Below are positions 30,549 to 36,876 of a stretch of DNA of 36,876 nucleotides, piece after piece. Numbering within the stretch: position 1 is the first letter of the stretch; every line of letters begins with the position of its first letter. The stretch is from a virus, in IMG/VR virus record IMGVR_UViG_3300020159_001341, positions 1 to 36,876 of that record. The stretch is one strand, 5' to 3'. Under the pieces are notes generated by a model. That model made no database searches, had not been told where the DNA came from, and worked only from the letters and a program-made list of their open reading frames with translations. Position numbers and translations under genes: made by a program.

Positions 30549-30914
30549 GTGGCTAACCCCTCTAAACAAAAAGGTACATCGTTTGAGACGATGATTAAAA
30601 ATTACCTCAATGAGCACGGCTTTCCTGATGCAGAGCGCACCCCACTCAAAGGTGGTGCTGACACTGGCGATATCAACGGTATTAAAAACCGAGTAACTGG
30701 TAGAAATGCTATTGTTCAATGTAAGAACCAACGGCAGTTCCAACTCAGTCAATGGCTTGATGCCACGGTAGAACAAGCCAAACAAAAGGGTGACGCTATT
30801 CCTGCTCTAGTAGTTAAACGACCAAATAAGGGAGTTAATTCACTAGGTGATACTTATGCTGTCTTACGCCTTGATGACCTTATAGAACTGCTTAAAGAGG
30901 CTAATTACTTCTAA
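30549..30914 (+). CDS. Hjc-like Holliday junction resolvase
   Basis: Starts at GTG 30549. The 121 residues begin KQKGTSFETMIKNYLNEHGF (residues 6-25), the lysine/Glu-bearing first helix of archaeal Hjc-type and phage resolvases, then AERTPLKGGADTGDIN (catalytic Asp in GDI) and IVQCKNQRQ (residues 55-63), in which Gln-Cys-Lys stands where the usual Glu-x-Lys is expected. The substitution is worth noting, since the acidic residue may be supplied elsewhere. W-A-type helix LSQWLDATVEQAK closes the core. It follows the Cas4-like gene cluster. Confidence 0.75.
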   Translation: MANPSKQKGTSFETMIKNYLNEHGFPDAERTPLKGGADTGDINGIKNRVTGRNAIVQCKNQRQFQLSQWLDATVEQAKQKGDAIPALVVKRPNKGVNSLGDTYAVLRLDDLIELLKEANYF

Positions 30915-30917
30915 GAT

Positions 30918-30940
30918 AAGAGGGTTAAACAAACCCTTTT
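30918..30940 (+). terminator. weak terminator-like hairpin before the spoVS-like gene
   Basis: AAGAGGGTT and AACCCTTTT (9 bp, one G-U) pair around AAACA, with a short T-run built into the 3' arm and A/T following. It lies between the resolvase gene and the SpoVS-like gene (40-base gap). It may end part of the replication transcript, so that SpoVS and downstream genes are less expressed or use a separate promoter. Confidence 0.5.
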
Positions 30941-30954
30941 AAATTGGAGTACAA

Positions 30955-31245
30955 ATGTCTCAAGAACTAAATGCGCCGCTAGAGGACATTATTAAAGTGT
31001 CAGGTAGCAGTAATCCCCAAAGCGTCGGTTCAATCGTTGCTCGTGCAGTTATTGCTAAACAGCAACCTAAGATTCGCGCTATCGGAGCATCAGCCGTTAA
31101 CCAAGCCGTTAAGGCTTGCGCTATTGCCCGTGGTTTCGTTGCACCACGCGGTGTTGACCTTACCTTTGTCATAGGTTTTGATGACATTGAAGGCGAAAAT
31201 GGTACTACAATAAGTGCTATGTCCTTCAAACCTGTAGAAAGGTAA
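30955..31245 (+). CDS. spoVS: SpoVS-like protein (stage V sporulation protein S family)
   Basis: A 96-residue protein with a TTGGAG ribosome binding site. IKVSGSSNPQSVGSIVARAV (residues 13-32) and RAIGASAVNQAVKACAIARG (residues 41-60) followed by FVAPRGVDL are near-diagnostic for SpoVS, whose Bacillus form has the same KVSAKSNPNSVAGA...AIGAGALNQAVKA...IARGFVAPSG order. The fold is Alba-like. In Bacillus and relatives SpoVS affects spore coat assembly and septation; homologues occur in many bacteria that do not sporulate. In this phage it lies between resolvase and AT-hook genes. A host-modulating or nucleic-acid-binding role is inferred. Confidence 0.9.
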   Translation: MSQELNAPLEDIIKVSGSSNPQSVGSIVARAVIAKQQPKIRAIGASAVNQAVKACAIARGFVAPRGVDLTFVIGFDDIEGENGTTISAMSFKPVER

Positions 31246-31248
31246 ATA

Positions 31249-32040
31249 ATGGCTGATAACATTAACTTTAATACCTCTGAGGATGATTCCAGCCGACCTA
31301 CTGGTTCTGCTCAATTTGAACGCATCCGCGGTGCAATCAATAGGAGTTCGCATTTCCTTTTGGGACGAAGCACTGTACCCAATGCCTCTCCCGTGGCACA
31401 GTTAGGCTCAGATGAAGAAATTCGTGCCCGACTTGCTGAGGGTCGTAGTGGTATTCCTGTAGATACTAGTGAAGCACTAACAGATACCGTAACGGGAGCA
31501 ACTAGCGTACAAGGTGATGAACGGGCTGTAATGTTTCCAAAAGCATTGCGTAAAACCTCAATCCCAAGTTCGGAACCAAGATCACCCCAAACTAACGAGA
31601 CGAGTCTTGTTGGTCCTGGAGTTCCTCGTATTGTTACCAGTCCACGAGTTGACCCAGTTCAGGCTCGTTCGGAAGATGCGGCTCTTTTTGAAGGAATACT
31701 TCGTGACCGAGCGGCGTTAGTAGACATGATGACAGACACTGGCGCACCTATTTACCGCGCACCACAGCGTTCTGAAGGCATGGATGCTGAAATGGTACAA
31801 CAAGACAGAGCCGCACAGAATAGACTGAGAGAACTTACGCGAGATGTTCGTGATGCTGAGGGCAATGTAATTGACATGAAGGCTAAGCCTAAGGTTCAAG
31901 CCAATGATAAGCCTAAAGGACCAAACAAAGGTGGTCGCCCTAAGAAAGACACCACCCCAGCACCTAAGAAGGCTGTTGGTCGCCCTAAGAAAGAGACTGC
32001 ACCTAAGAAGGCAGTCGGTCGTCCAAAGAAAAATAAGTAA
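31249..32040 (+). CDS. AT-hook protein, probable DNA-binding
   Basis: A 263-residue protein that starts 3 bases after the spoVS-like stop. The first 210 residues are polar, low in aromatics and probably largely disordered (ASPVAQLGSDEEIRARLAEG is typical). The C-terminal 50 residues carry three AT-hook cores: GGRPKKD, VGRPKKE and VGRPKKN, separated by AP-rich linkers. AT hooks bind the minor groove of AT-rich DNA, as in HMG-I and some bacterial nucleoid proteins. It could coat phage DNA or silence host genes together with SpoVS. The assignment as DNA-binding is firm; the process is unknown. Confidence 0.8.
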   Translation: MADNINFNTSEDDSSRPTGSAQFERIRGAINRSSHFLLGRSTVPNASPVAQLGSDEEIRARLAEGRSGIPVDTSEALTDTVTGATSVQGDERAVMFPKALRKTSIPSSEPRSPQTNETSLVGPGVPRIVTSPRVDPVQARSEDAALFEGILRDRAALVDMMTDTGAPIYRAPQRSEGMDAEMVQQDRAAQNRLRELTRDVRDAEGNVIDMKAKPKVQANDKPKGPNKGGRPKKDTTPAPKKAVGRPKKETAPKKAVGRPKKNK

Positions 32041-32056
32041 ATAAAAGGCTAACAAT

Positions 32057-32215
32057 ATGGCACCGCTAGACCCACCCTCATGGGATGACATGCTGGACAA
32101 CTTGGGATACTCAACTGATGAAGATGATGATCTTTACTATGTAAGAAAAGCATCTAAAGATAAAAGCAAAGTTAAACCCAAAGTTAAAGATTATGAATGG
32201 GACGATTACGACTGA
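32057..32215 (+). CDS. 52-aa small charged protein
   Basis: ATG 32057 to TGA 32213-32215, with a start 16 bases after the AT-hook gene and an AAAGGCTAACAAT leader. The product MAPLDPPSWDDMLDNLGYST is followed by DEDDD and Lys-rich runs and ends EWDDYD. It shares one base pair pattern TGATG with the next start. Too short to classify; no family recognised. Confidence 0.6.
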   Translation: MAPLDPPSWDDMLDNLGYSTDEDDDLYYVRKASKDKSKVKPKVKDYEWDDYD

Positions 32216-32352
32216 TGGCAAAGAAAACATACCGACCTGACCCCCGTAATGAGTTCCTCAAGCGAGGAACTAAAAAACCACGCCCTGTGGAGCCTTTCGG
32301 TGGCGGTCAAGGTGGCATGTTCACTGGTACATCTCCGGGATTTGGTGGCTAG
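32215..32352 (+). CDS. 45-aa small basic, glycine-rich protein
   Basis: ATG 32215 overlaps the previous stop (TGATG) and TAG 32350-32352 overlaps the next GTG. MAKKTYRPDPRNEFLKRGTK is basic and the tail FGGGQGGMFTGTSPGFGG is Gly-rich. The two-sided overlap argues for real translation. No family recognised. Confidence 0.6.
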   Translation: MAKKTYRPDPRNEFLKRGTKKPRPVEPFGGGQGGMFTGTSPGFGG

Positions 32353-32840
32353 TGGCTACCTCATTTGCCAACTGGCAGTCCCCATCATCTAGCCCTGAAT
32401 CAGGGATGGTCTCGGGAACGGGTCCAACGCCCGTATTCCGTAGCGCCAAAGATCAACGAATTTCTGCATTTGGTGTCGGTCCTGACACCCAATACCCTGA
32501 TGGGTATCTTGGGACCATGTCCAGCAACCGCCGTCAGGACAAACTAACTAACGCCGCGGTTCGTGCCAATCAGCGGGCATACTCCCGCGGAGTTCATAAG
32601 GGAGAGCGGATTAATGCTGGGGATTACATTTGGCCTCAAGAATTTAATCTTTTAACTGGAGTCATGCTTGAATCTAAGGGTAAGAAGTTTGCGCCCCCAG
32701 GAGCAGAACCAGTCCGATTGACTAATGACGGTAAGGCAGGACCTCGCGGTATTCCGCGTGGTTTAGAGCGCCCCGACAAGCAAATTATAGATATGCAACG
32801 AAGAAGCATGCTAAAATCACTTGCACCAATGTGGAAGTAA
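32352..32840 (+). CDS. 162-aa unknown protein, possible structural
   Basis: GTG 32352 begins within the previous TAG (TAGTG). The sequence is soluble, rich in Arg, Gly and Pro, with a segment YPDGYLGTMSSNRRQDKLTN (residues 48-67) followed by AYSRGVHKGERIN and a C-terminus ending RRSMLKSLAPMWK. The composition resembles accessory virion or internal proteins of environmental phages. No catalytic motif is seen. Confidence 0.65.
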   Translation: MATSFANWQSPSSSPESGMVSGTGPTPVFRSAKDQRISAFGVGPDTQYPDGYLGTMSSNRRQDKLTNAAVRANQRAYSRGVHKGERINAGDYIWPQEFNLLTGVMLESKGKKFAPPGAEPVRLTNDGKAGPRGIPRGLERPDKQIIDMQRRSMLKSLAPMWK

Positions 32841-32863
32841 ACACATCCTAAGGAGTAATTATC

Positions 32864-33148
32864 ATGGCAAAAGTAATGCGTGGCGTCCATCGCCGTAACC
32901 GTGAACATGGACAAGCATGGGGAACCTCAGTAAATGCACCTGCCTATGGTGGCAGTCAAGCCTATTTTGGCGACGACTATGAACAGGGTGACAGTATGTA
33001 CGATGAGGCTTGGGGTCCTGTTGAATCACAGGCTGAAGCCATTGCTATGCAGGGTTACATGACCGCACAGACTCCTACTGGTCCGTCATACCCAGTGACC
33101 AGCAAAAAAGACTGTGACTGCGGTACGCCTAACTGCGACTGCAAGTAA
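32864..33148 (+). CDS. 94-aa small protein with C-terminal cysteine cluster
   Basis: AAGGAG precedes ATG 32864. The N-terminus is basic (MAKVMRGVHRRNREHG), the middle is Gly/Tyr/Asp-rich, and the last 13 residues carry Cys-x-Cys and Cys-x-Cys (CDCGTPNCDC), which could bind a metal or form disulphides. No family recognised. Confidence 0.65.
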   Translation: MAKVMRGVHRRNREHGQAWGTSVNAPAYGGSQAYFGDDYEQGDSMYDEAWGPVESQAEAIAMQGYMTAQTPTGPSYPVTSKKDCDCGTPNCDCK

Positions 33149-33154
33149 AACACC

Positions 33155-33415
33155 ATGGAAGTCATTAAAGAACTACAGCCACTTGCTGGTGGAAGTATGG
33201 GTAGCGGTGGTGGCTCTAAGAAGCCACCGACCACTCCCAACGACCGCGATAACTCAAGTGGTGACTGGCGTGAACCACGACAGTGGGATGAGCGTTCGTT
33301 AAACCCGCGCCAAGGCCATTTCCGTACTGGTCATGTTGAATCTAAACAACAGAATTACTATGACCAAAAAGGACCTAAGACACAGAATTACTATGACCAG
33401 TTAGGTAACTACTGA
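33155..33415 (+). CDS. 86-aa Gly/Gln/Tyr-rich protein with QNYYDQ repeats
   Basis: Starts 6 bases after the previous stop. Residues 10-25 are Gly/Ser-rich (GGSMGSGGGSKK), the centre is Asn/Asp/Arg-rich, and the tail contains two copies of QNYYDQ separated by KGPKT. The composition suggests a disordered protein. It is one of a run of small overlapping genes; the stop overlaps the next ATG (TGATG). Confidence 0.6.
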   Translation: MEVIKELQPLAGGSMGSGGGSKKPPTTPNDRDNSSGDWREPRQWDERSLNPRQGHFRTGHVESKQQNYYDQKGPKTQNYYDQLGNY

Positions 33416-33594
33416 TGGACGGGCAATCATTAAACCCAAGGCGCAAGACAGACCGTTACGCGCATAACACGCGTATCAGTAAGCAAGATGAGTACTATGG
33501 TACTGGTGACTGGGACGACGACATGGACCCTGACACACGCCGTAGTGTTATGAACAGGATGTCAAACCGACGAGATTTGGAAGACGATTACTAG
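33415..33594 (+). CDS. 59-aa small charged protein (KTDR...HN family, copy 1)
   Basis: ATG 33415 overlaps the previous stop. MDGQSLNPRRKTDRYAHNTR is basic; DDD-containing acidic middle, then an Arg-rich end. It shares the KTDR-x(2-3)-HN pattern with the 33771-33935 gene, so the two may be diverged duplicates. Function unknown. Confidence 0.6.
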   Translation: MDGQSLNPRRKTDRYAHNTRISKQDEYYGTGDWDDDMDPDTRRSVMNRMSNRRDLEDDY

Positions 33595-33597
33595 AGC

Positions 33598-33768
33598 ATG
33601 ACCCAATTAAATGGACCACAATTCCAACGACCGCGTCTTAAATCAGTACCTGCTGATCAAATCAGCGATGACTTCAAAGCCGTAGGCGAAGCCATTAAAG
33701 GCGTTGTACATGACAAGTTTAATAATCAACCTAAGCAAAGACCTACACTTAAGACTAAGGAGAAATAG
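33598..33768 (+). CDS. 56-aa small basic protein
   Basis: ATG 33598 comes 3 bases after the previous stop. MTQLNGPQFQRPRLKSVPAD begins the product, with a short helix SDDFKAVGEAIKGVVHDKF and a Lys/Pro-rich end. It is followed within 2 bases by the next ATG. No family recognised. Confidence 0.55.
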   Translation: MTQLNGPQFQRPRLKSVPADQISDDFKAVGEAIKGVVHDKFNNQPKQRPTLKTKEK

Positions 33769-33770
33769 CC

Positions 33771-33935
33771 ATGGACTCACAGGCTAATCAACCAAAGCGT
33801 AAGACAGACCGCGAATCACATAACAAGCGATTAAACGATCTTGCGAAACGAACGGGAACGCGCGGTGGTCCCGGAAAATTAGTGCGTAATGAAACAGTTG
33901 AAGATAAAAATAGTGGATGGTATTTACAACTTTAG
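33771..33935 (+). CDS. 54-aa small basic protein (KTDR...HN family, copy 2)
   Basis: AAGGAGAAATAGCC precedes ATG 33771, so its ribosome binding site overlaps the end of the previous gene. MDSQANQPKRKTDRESHNKR repeats the KTDR...HN pattern of the 33415 gene, followed by a basic, glycine-bearing loop and ending SGWYLQL. Function unknown. Confidence 0.6.
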   Translation: MDSQANQPKRKTDRESHNKRLNDLAKRTGTRGGPGKLVRNETVEDKNSGWYLQL

Positions 33936-33958
33936 TTAGTACTAGAGATTGAGAACTA

Positions 33959-34249
33959 ATGGCAAAACCTTGGCAATCCCACGAAGAGTTTCTCGTTGAT
34001 CAGGCTCTAGAAGCCGCGATTAGCGACCCCAAAACTATTCGTGAGATTCGCCCTGCACATCCACAAGTATTATTCCCTGAGACACGAGGCATGGTCAAGA
34101 TGGTCGCTGGTATCAATGACATCCTCTCTATTAACCGCTACGCCGCGAGCAACCGCTCGTGGCTCTCAGGAATGCCCGTACGACGCACAGAACTCGCCTC
34201 AGGCGAATGGACAGGTACTGGGCGTTATTCAATGGAGTCATTAGGATGA
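33959..34249 (+). CDS. 96-aa unknown protein
   Basis: ATG 33959 gives MAKPWQSHEEFLVDQALEAA, a helical start, then HPQVLFPETRGMVKMVAGIN, and ends in a Gly/Arg-rich tail. It has no strong own ribosome binding site (GATTGAGAACTA precedes). The stop overlaps the next start (ATGA), so the following Pro-Ala repeat gene is coupled to it. No family recognised. Confidence 0.65.
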   Translation: MAKPWQSHEEFLVDQALEAAISDPKTIREIRPAHPQVLFPETRGMVKMVAGINDILSINRYAASNRSWLSGMPVRRTELASGEWTGTGRYSMESLG

Positions 34250-35286
34250 GCGATTACTTTAACCAAAGTAATAATTACACTGCCACTAATAACAATAGTC
34301 AGCGTAAAAACTATCAAGGTTCAATGCCTACTACTAACTATCTGTTACCTGCTACCTACAGGCAAAGAAACATAGAATTTCCTAAATCCGCAGGTTTCAC
34401 CCAATTCACACCAGTTAACTCAGGAATAAAGCATGACTGGTCAGGTTCAAAGATGGACATTCCTGAGTTTAAGGTACTTAATCAATTAGGAAAAGGTCTT
34501 AGTCGCTTGGCAAATGCTAGGCGGTTCTCACCGCAAGAAGAAGATGACGATGATGGTTCTACTGCGGCATCAACCCCAAATGCTGGTCTACCTAATAACC
34601 CAGCACCACAACCAAATCAACCAATTAACCCAAACCCACCAGTACAACCCCAACCAGCGCCTGCACCAGCGCCTGCACCAGCGCCTGCACCAGCACCAAA
34701 GCCTGCACCAGCACCTGCACCAGCGCCTGCACCAGCGCCTGCACCAGCACCAAAGCCTGCACCAGCACCTGCACCAGCGCCTGCACCAGCACCAAAGCCA
34801 AGCGCCCCAACACCAACACCATCCCCTGCGCCAAGGACTAGACCCGATGGTTCTCCGATTCCACCATTTCCTAAGTTTGATTCAGGGGCACCTACCCCAG
34901 CAGGTCTACCACGACGACAAGTCGTAAAGCGCCCGTTGGGTGGAACACCACAAGAACAACCTGCGGAGAGTACACTCGGTCGTAGACTCACTAAACCATT
35001 AACACGCCCCACAACAAGAACACTAGGTCGTGGTGGTCCTGCAACCGCTCGCCGTAGCCGTGAGTCAATTGCCTCAGCAGTTGCCGACGCAATGTCTCGT
35101 TCGCTAGGCCAGGGGGACACCACGGAAGACCAATCATCGGGTAATGTAGGGGATATGAATAAGCCTTTAACCAAGCCTTTAACCAAGCCTTTAACCAAGA
35201 GGCTCCCCTCTGAGTCTCGTCAAACACCATCCTCATCCGCGGGTGGTCGTAAACCTTCAACGAAAAGGAACCGCTATGGCAGTTAA
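34246..35286 (+). CDS. 346-aa Pro-Ala repeat protein, probable virion or linker
   Basis: ATG 34246 is coupled to the previous gene by ATGA and is preferred over upstream in-frame ATG 34159, which lies inside that gene. Residues 1-100 are Asn/Gln/Tyr-rich and then carry an acidic EEDDDDG stretch; residues 135-185 are Pro-Ala dipeptides with periodic Lys-Pro; residues 190-345 are Arg/Pro/Thr-rich with tandem KPLT. Rigid Pro-Ala runs act as periplasm- or capsid-spanning linkers in other proteins. It may be a flexible tether on the virion; no catalytic domain is seen. Confidence 0.65.
   Translation: MSDYFNQSNNYTATNNNSQRKNYQGSMPTTNYLLPATYRQRNIEFPKSAGFTQFTPVNSGIKHDWSGSKMDIPEFKVLNQLGKGLSRLANARRFSPQEEDDDDGSTAASTPNAGLPNNPAPQPNQPINPNPPVQPQPAPAPAPAPAPAPAPKPAPAPAPAPAPAPAPAPKPAPAPAPAPAPAPKPSAPTPTPSPAPRTRPDGSPIPPFPKFDSGAPTPAGLPRRQVVKRPLGGTPQEQPAESTLGRRLTKPLTRPTTRTLGRGGPATARRSRESIASAVADAMSRSLGQGDTTEDQSSGNVGDMNKPLTKPLTKPLTKRLPSESRQTPSSSAGGRKPSTKRNRYGS
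34652..34800 (+). repeat. 12-bp tandem repeats encoding Pro-Ala, with Lys-Pro at larger intervals
   Basis: The unit CCAGCGCCTGCA (or CCAGCACCTGCA) is repeated about a dozen times. A variant with AAAGCC (Lys-Ala or Lys-Pro) recurs at 34698, 34752 and 34794, at steps of 54 and 42 bp, that is, differing by one unit. The sequence therefore grew by tandem and block duplication and is likely to vary in length between relatives. Confidence 0.85.
35161..35196 (+). repeat. three tandem 12-bp repeats encoding KPLT
   Basis: AAGCCTTTAACC occurs three times in a row with no change, encoding KPLTKPLTKPLT near the end of the Pro-Ala protein. Exact identity suggests recent slippage. Confidence 0.9.
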
Positions 35287-35473
35287 CTCCTCACGATCAA
35301 TGAATGAAGACCTCCAACACGGCATCAATGACGGTGTCTTTAAAAGCCTCCCACCCGACCGCGGTGGCGAGGTTGAAATGCAAGATGTCCGTGAACGCGC
35401 CATGATGCTTCAGGCGCAGTACGACATGAATGACATCAAGATGGCTGTCGTTCAAACCGCACAATACAACTGA
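35276..35473 (+). CDS. 65-aa small acidic protein
   Basis: ATG 35276, behind AAAAGGAACCGCT, overlaps the Pro-Ala gene by 11 bases; an earlier in-frame ATG at 35243 is inside that gene. The product is helical: MAVNSSRSMNEDLQHGINDG then VEMQDVRERAMMLQAQYDMN and ends VQTAQYN. No family recognised. Confidence 0.65.
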   Translation: MAVNSSRSMNEDLQHGINDGVFKSLPPDRGGEVEMQDVRERAMMLQAQYDMNDIKMAVVQTAQYN

Positions 35474-35505
35474 TTTAACTATCTGTAACTAATAAGGAGA
35501 ACAAT

Positions 35506-35964
35506 ATGCCCCGTCTTTTGACATGCCAGTCTTGTGGAACCATGTACCGAATGAAGGACTATGAAGGTCCTGCTGAGTACGACATGGAACTCATTGAGTT
35601 ATGTCAGCGTCATTTAGGTCAGGCTTCTAACCCCGACCCCGATGCTCATAAATCCATGATTCTCCGTTGTGACCAAGCCACATGGGAAAAACTCGGTGAT
35701 GAGACCCAAGTCAAAAAAGAGTTAATGAAGAACGAAATTGAAGTGCGCGAGGTGCGCGACGACCTTAAGGTAGAGGCTCTCAAGTGCTTCAGTCGCCACA
35801 ACCGCCCAGCAGGTATGTGCATTGATTACGAAGACGACAGCAAGACCATTGGTCGCAAGATCGGTATCCCAAAGACTCAACGACAATATCTCTGCCATTA
35901 CTGCCCAGCGCAAGAGTTTGTGACCCACAAGAATCGTACCGCTAAAGGGATGTATGATTCGTGA
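35506..35964 (+). CDS. 152-aa cysteine-rich protein, likely zinc-binding
   Basis: AAGGAGAACAAT precedes ATG 35506. Cys pairs CQSCG (residues 7-11) and later LCHYCPAQEF (about residues 129-138), with CQRH and CFSRH between them, indicate one or two zinc sites. Between lie charged helices (KKELMKNEIEVREVRDDLKV). It may be a nucleic-acid-binding or regulatory protein. Coupled to the next gene by GTGA. Confidence 0.7.
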   Translation: MPRLLTCQSCGTMYRMKDYEGPAEYDMELIELCQRHLGQASNPDPDAHKSMILRCDQATWEKLGDETQVKKELMKNEIEVREVRDDLKVEALKCFSRHNRPAGMCIDYEDDSKTIGRKIGIPKTQRQYLCHYCPAQEFVTHKNRTAKGMYDS

Positions 35965-36443
35965 TCATCTTCCACTTTGATGCATTAGCCACCAAAGCCC
36001 CAACCTTTGGTCAGCGTCAGCCGAGCATGGAAGGTCGGCGCCTTTGGGACTCGTTTTTCCACAAATACATGGGTCGCGTTTATCTCGTTGCTGACGCAGA
36101 CGACGACATTGAAATGGTTAAGACATGGCTTAAGCGAGAGGGTTATAAGGTCTCTGCTATCTATCAAACGACCGACCTCGTGCGTGATGGTTCAACACCT
36201 AGAGCCGAAGCCGTATGGACAATTGCCTCAGCATTAGGTCGCCCACACTTCTATATAGACACCGACCCCGAGACCTGTGCCTATGCCGTTAAGCAGGGCA
36301 TCACAGCCCTCCTGATGGCTGTTCCCCAATTCATGCGCCCCGAGTTCCATACCCCCAACAGCATCCGAGCATGGGATACTGTGGTGGATGAACTTGACGC
36401 TCAGGCGCTCAAAAAGTCTGAAAGGACATGGGGTGACATATGA
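35961..36443 (+). CDS. 160-aa alpha/beta protein, HAD-like or Rossmann-like fold suspected
   Basis: GTG 35961 starts within the previous stop. The order MIIFHFDALATKAP, GRVYLVADADDDIEMVKTWL (an Asp-rich strand-turn, about residues 37-57), HFYIDTDPETCAYAVKQGI (about 92-111) resembles an alpha/beta fold with acidic loops, as in HAD or TOPRIM-like domains. Catalytic motifs are not complete, so I leave the function open. The stop overlaps the next start (ATGA). Confidence 0.6.
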   Translation: MIIFHFDALATKAPTFGQRQPSMEGRRLWDSFFHKYMGRVYLVADADDDIEMVKTWLKREGYKVSAIYQTTDLVRDGSTPRAEAVWTIASALGRPHFYIDTDPETCAYAVKQGITALLMAVPQFMRPEFHTPNSIRAWDTVVDELDAQALKKSERTWGDI

Positions 36444-36876
36444 GGGTATTCTTTGGTGGAGCCGAGAAAGGCTCACACCGTCGCATCCTTGAGAAAGCCG
36501 ATGTCATACGGTTTGGGGTCAATCTAACCCACTTCCCAATCCCTAAGACTAAGGAGTTAGTCCTATCTGAGGTGTTCACGGGTGAGACCCTGATTTACAC
36601 CAGCGAGAACGACGAAGACATCAACCGCTTTGACGACTTCTTACGGCAACATGAACATAACATCACCACCGTTATCGGGCGCCCCGATTATGACGGGACA
36701 TGGCTTGGAGATAAATACATTCCGGTGTGGTCTGACGGCGAAGACCTAGAAAGATTGGCATTCTTATGTCAGCGTTATGGTCGCGTGGCTATTTCTGACA
36801 AGGCGATTAATGGTAAGAACATACCCCGAATCCGATCCCTGTCCCAGCGTTGGGGTGCCGACCTCTACGGTCTAAC
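36440..36876 (+). CDS. 5' part of a gene of unknown function, cut by the window edge
   Basis: ATG 36440 is coupled to the preceding gene by ATGA and the frame is open to the last base (145 residues visible). The start MRVFFGGAEKGSHRRILEKA, then IPKTKELVLSEVFTGETLIY and a run of alternating strands and charged helices, indicates an alpha/beta enzyme-like fold. No motif I recognise. Function cannot be assigned without the rest of the gene. Confidence 0.6.
   Translation, partial: MRVFFGGAEKGSHRRILEKADVIRFGVNLTHFPIPKTKELVLSEVFTGETLIYTSENDEDINRFDDFLRQHEHNITTVIGRPDYDGTWLGDKYIPVWSDGEDLERLAFLCQRYGRVAISDKAINGKNIPRIRSLSQRWGADLYGL

Noticed and set aside
34617-35198. 193-aa minus-strand frame rich in Gly-Ala.
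   Set aside because: It is the antisense of the Pro-Ala repeat, which has no stop codons in several frames; no ribosome binding site and no real-protein composition.

Overview
The window is an interior stretch of a tailed double-stranded DNA phage genome with a contractile (myovirus) tail. The evidence is a tail sheath gene followed by a tail tube gene, a tape measure protein, and a T4/P2-like baseplate set (gpD-like hub, LysM protein, gp25-like, gp6/J-like, gpI-like). Downstream is a phage replication and recombination module: a helix-turn-helix initiator, DnaC-like loader, DnaB-like helicase, short primase, gp32-like SSB, family A DNA polymerase, RecA, Cas4-like exonuclease and two resolvase-like nucleases. 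I see no integrase, terminase, portal, capsid or tRNA gene, so packaging and head genes must lie outside the window and a lytic lifestyle is only an inference. Base composition looks mid-range (judged by eye, not computed). The style resembles environmental aquatic phages. A Gram-positive or actinobacterial host is possible, but the sequence does not settle it.

Layout. 1-16.0 kb, plus strand: neck and tail-completion genes, sheath, tube, a gp26/gp51-like chaperone with a probable +1 frameshift extension, tape measure, baseplate genes, a holin-like gene and a gene of unknown role. Many of these genes overlap by 1-8 bases, so the region is probably one or a few late transcripts. It ends at a strong terminator at 16054-16080. 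16.1-17.9 kb, minus strand: a compact five-gene operon headed by a Dps (ferritin-like) gene followed by four small or unknown genes, three of them lysine-rich and basic. 17.9-18.1 kb: a divergent promoter region with a 50-bp imperfect palindrome. 18.1-31 kb, plus strand: replication, recombination and nucleotide-binding genes. 31-36.9 kb, plus strand: a SpoVS-like gene, an AT-hook protein and a run of very small, tightly packed genes of unknown function, one of which encodes a Pro-Ala repeat protein; the last gene runs off the window.

Main points of interest. The initiator gene carries an internal array of four repeats, three of them at exact 33-bp spacing and the fourth out of phase with the reading frame. 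The array is followed by an AT-rich stretch, a perfect 15-bp hairpin and a strong internal ribosome binding site. This looks like a replication origin embedded in its own initiator gene, as in phage lambda O. Other points are a phage-borne Dps with all four ferroxidase ligands at canonical spacing, a phage-borne SpoVS homologue beside an AT-hook protein, a candidate +1 frameshift just before the tape measure gene, a 39-residue membrane protein hidden in the baseplate operon, and a terminator-like hairpin inside the first codons of the DNA polymerase gene.
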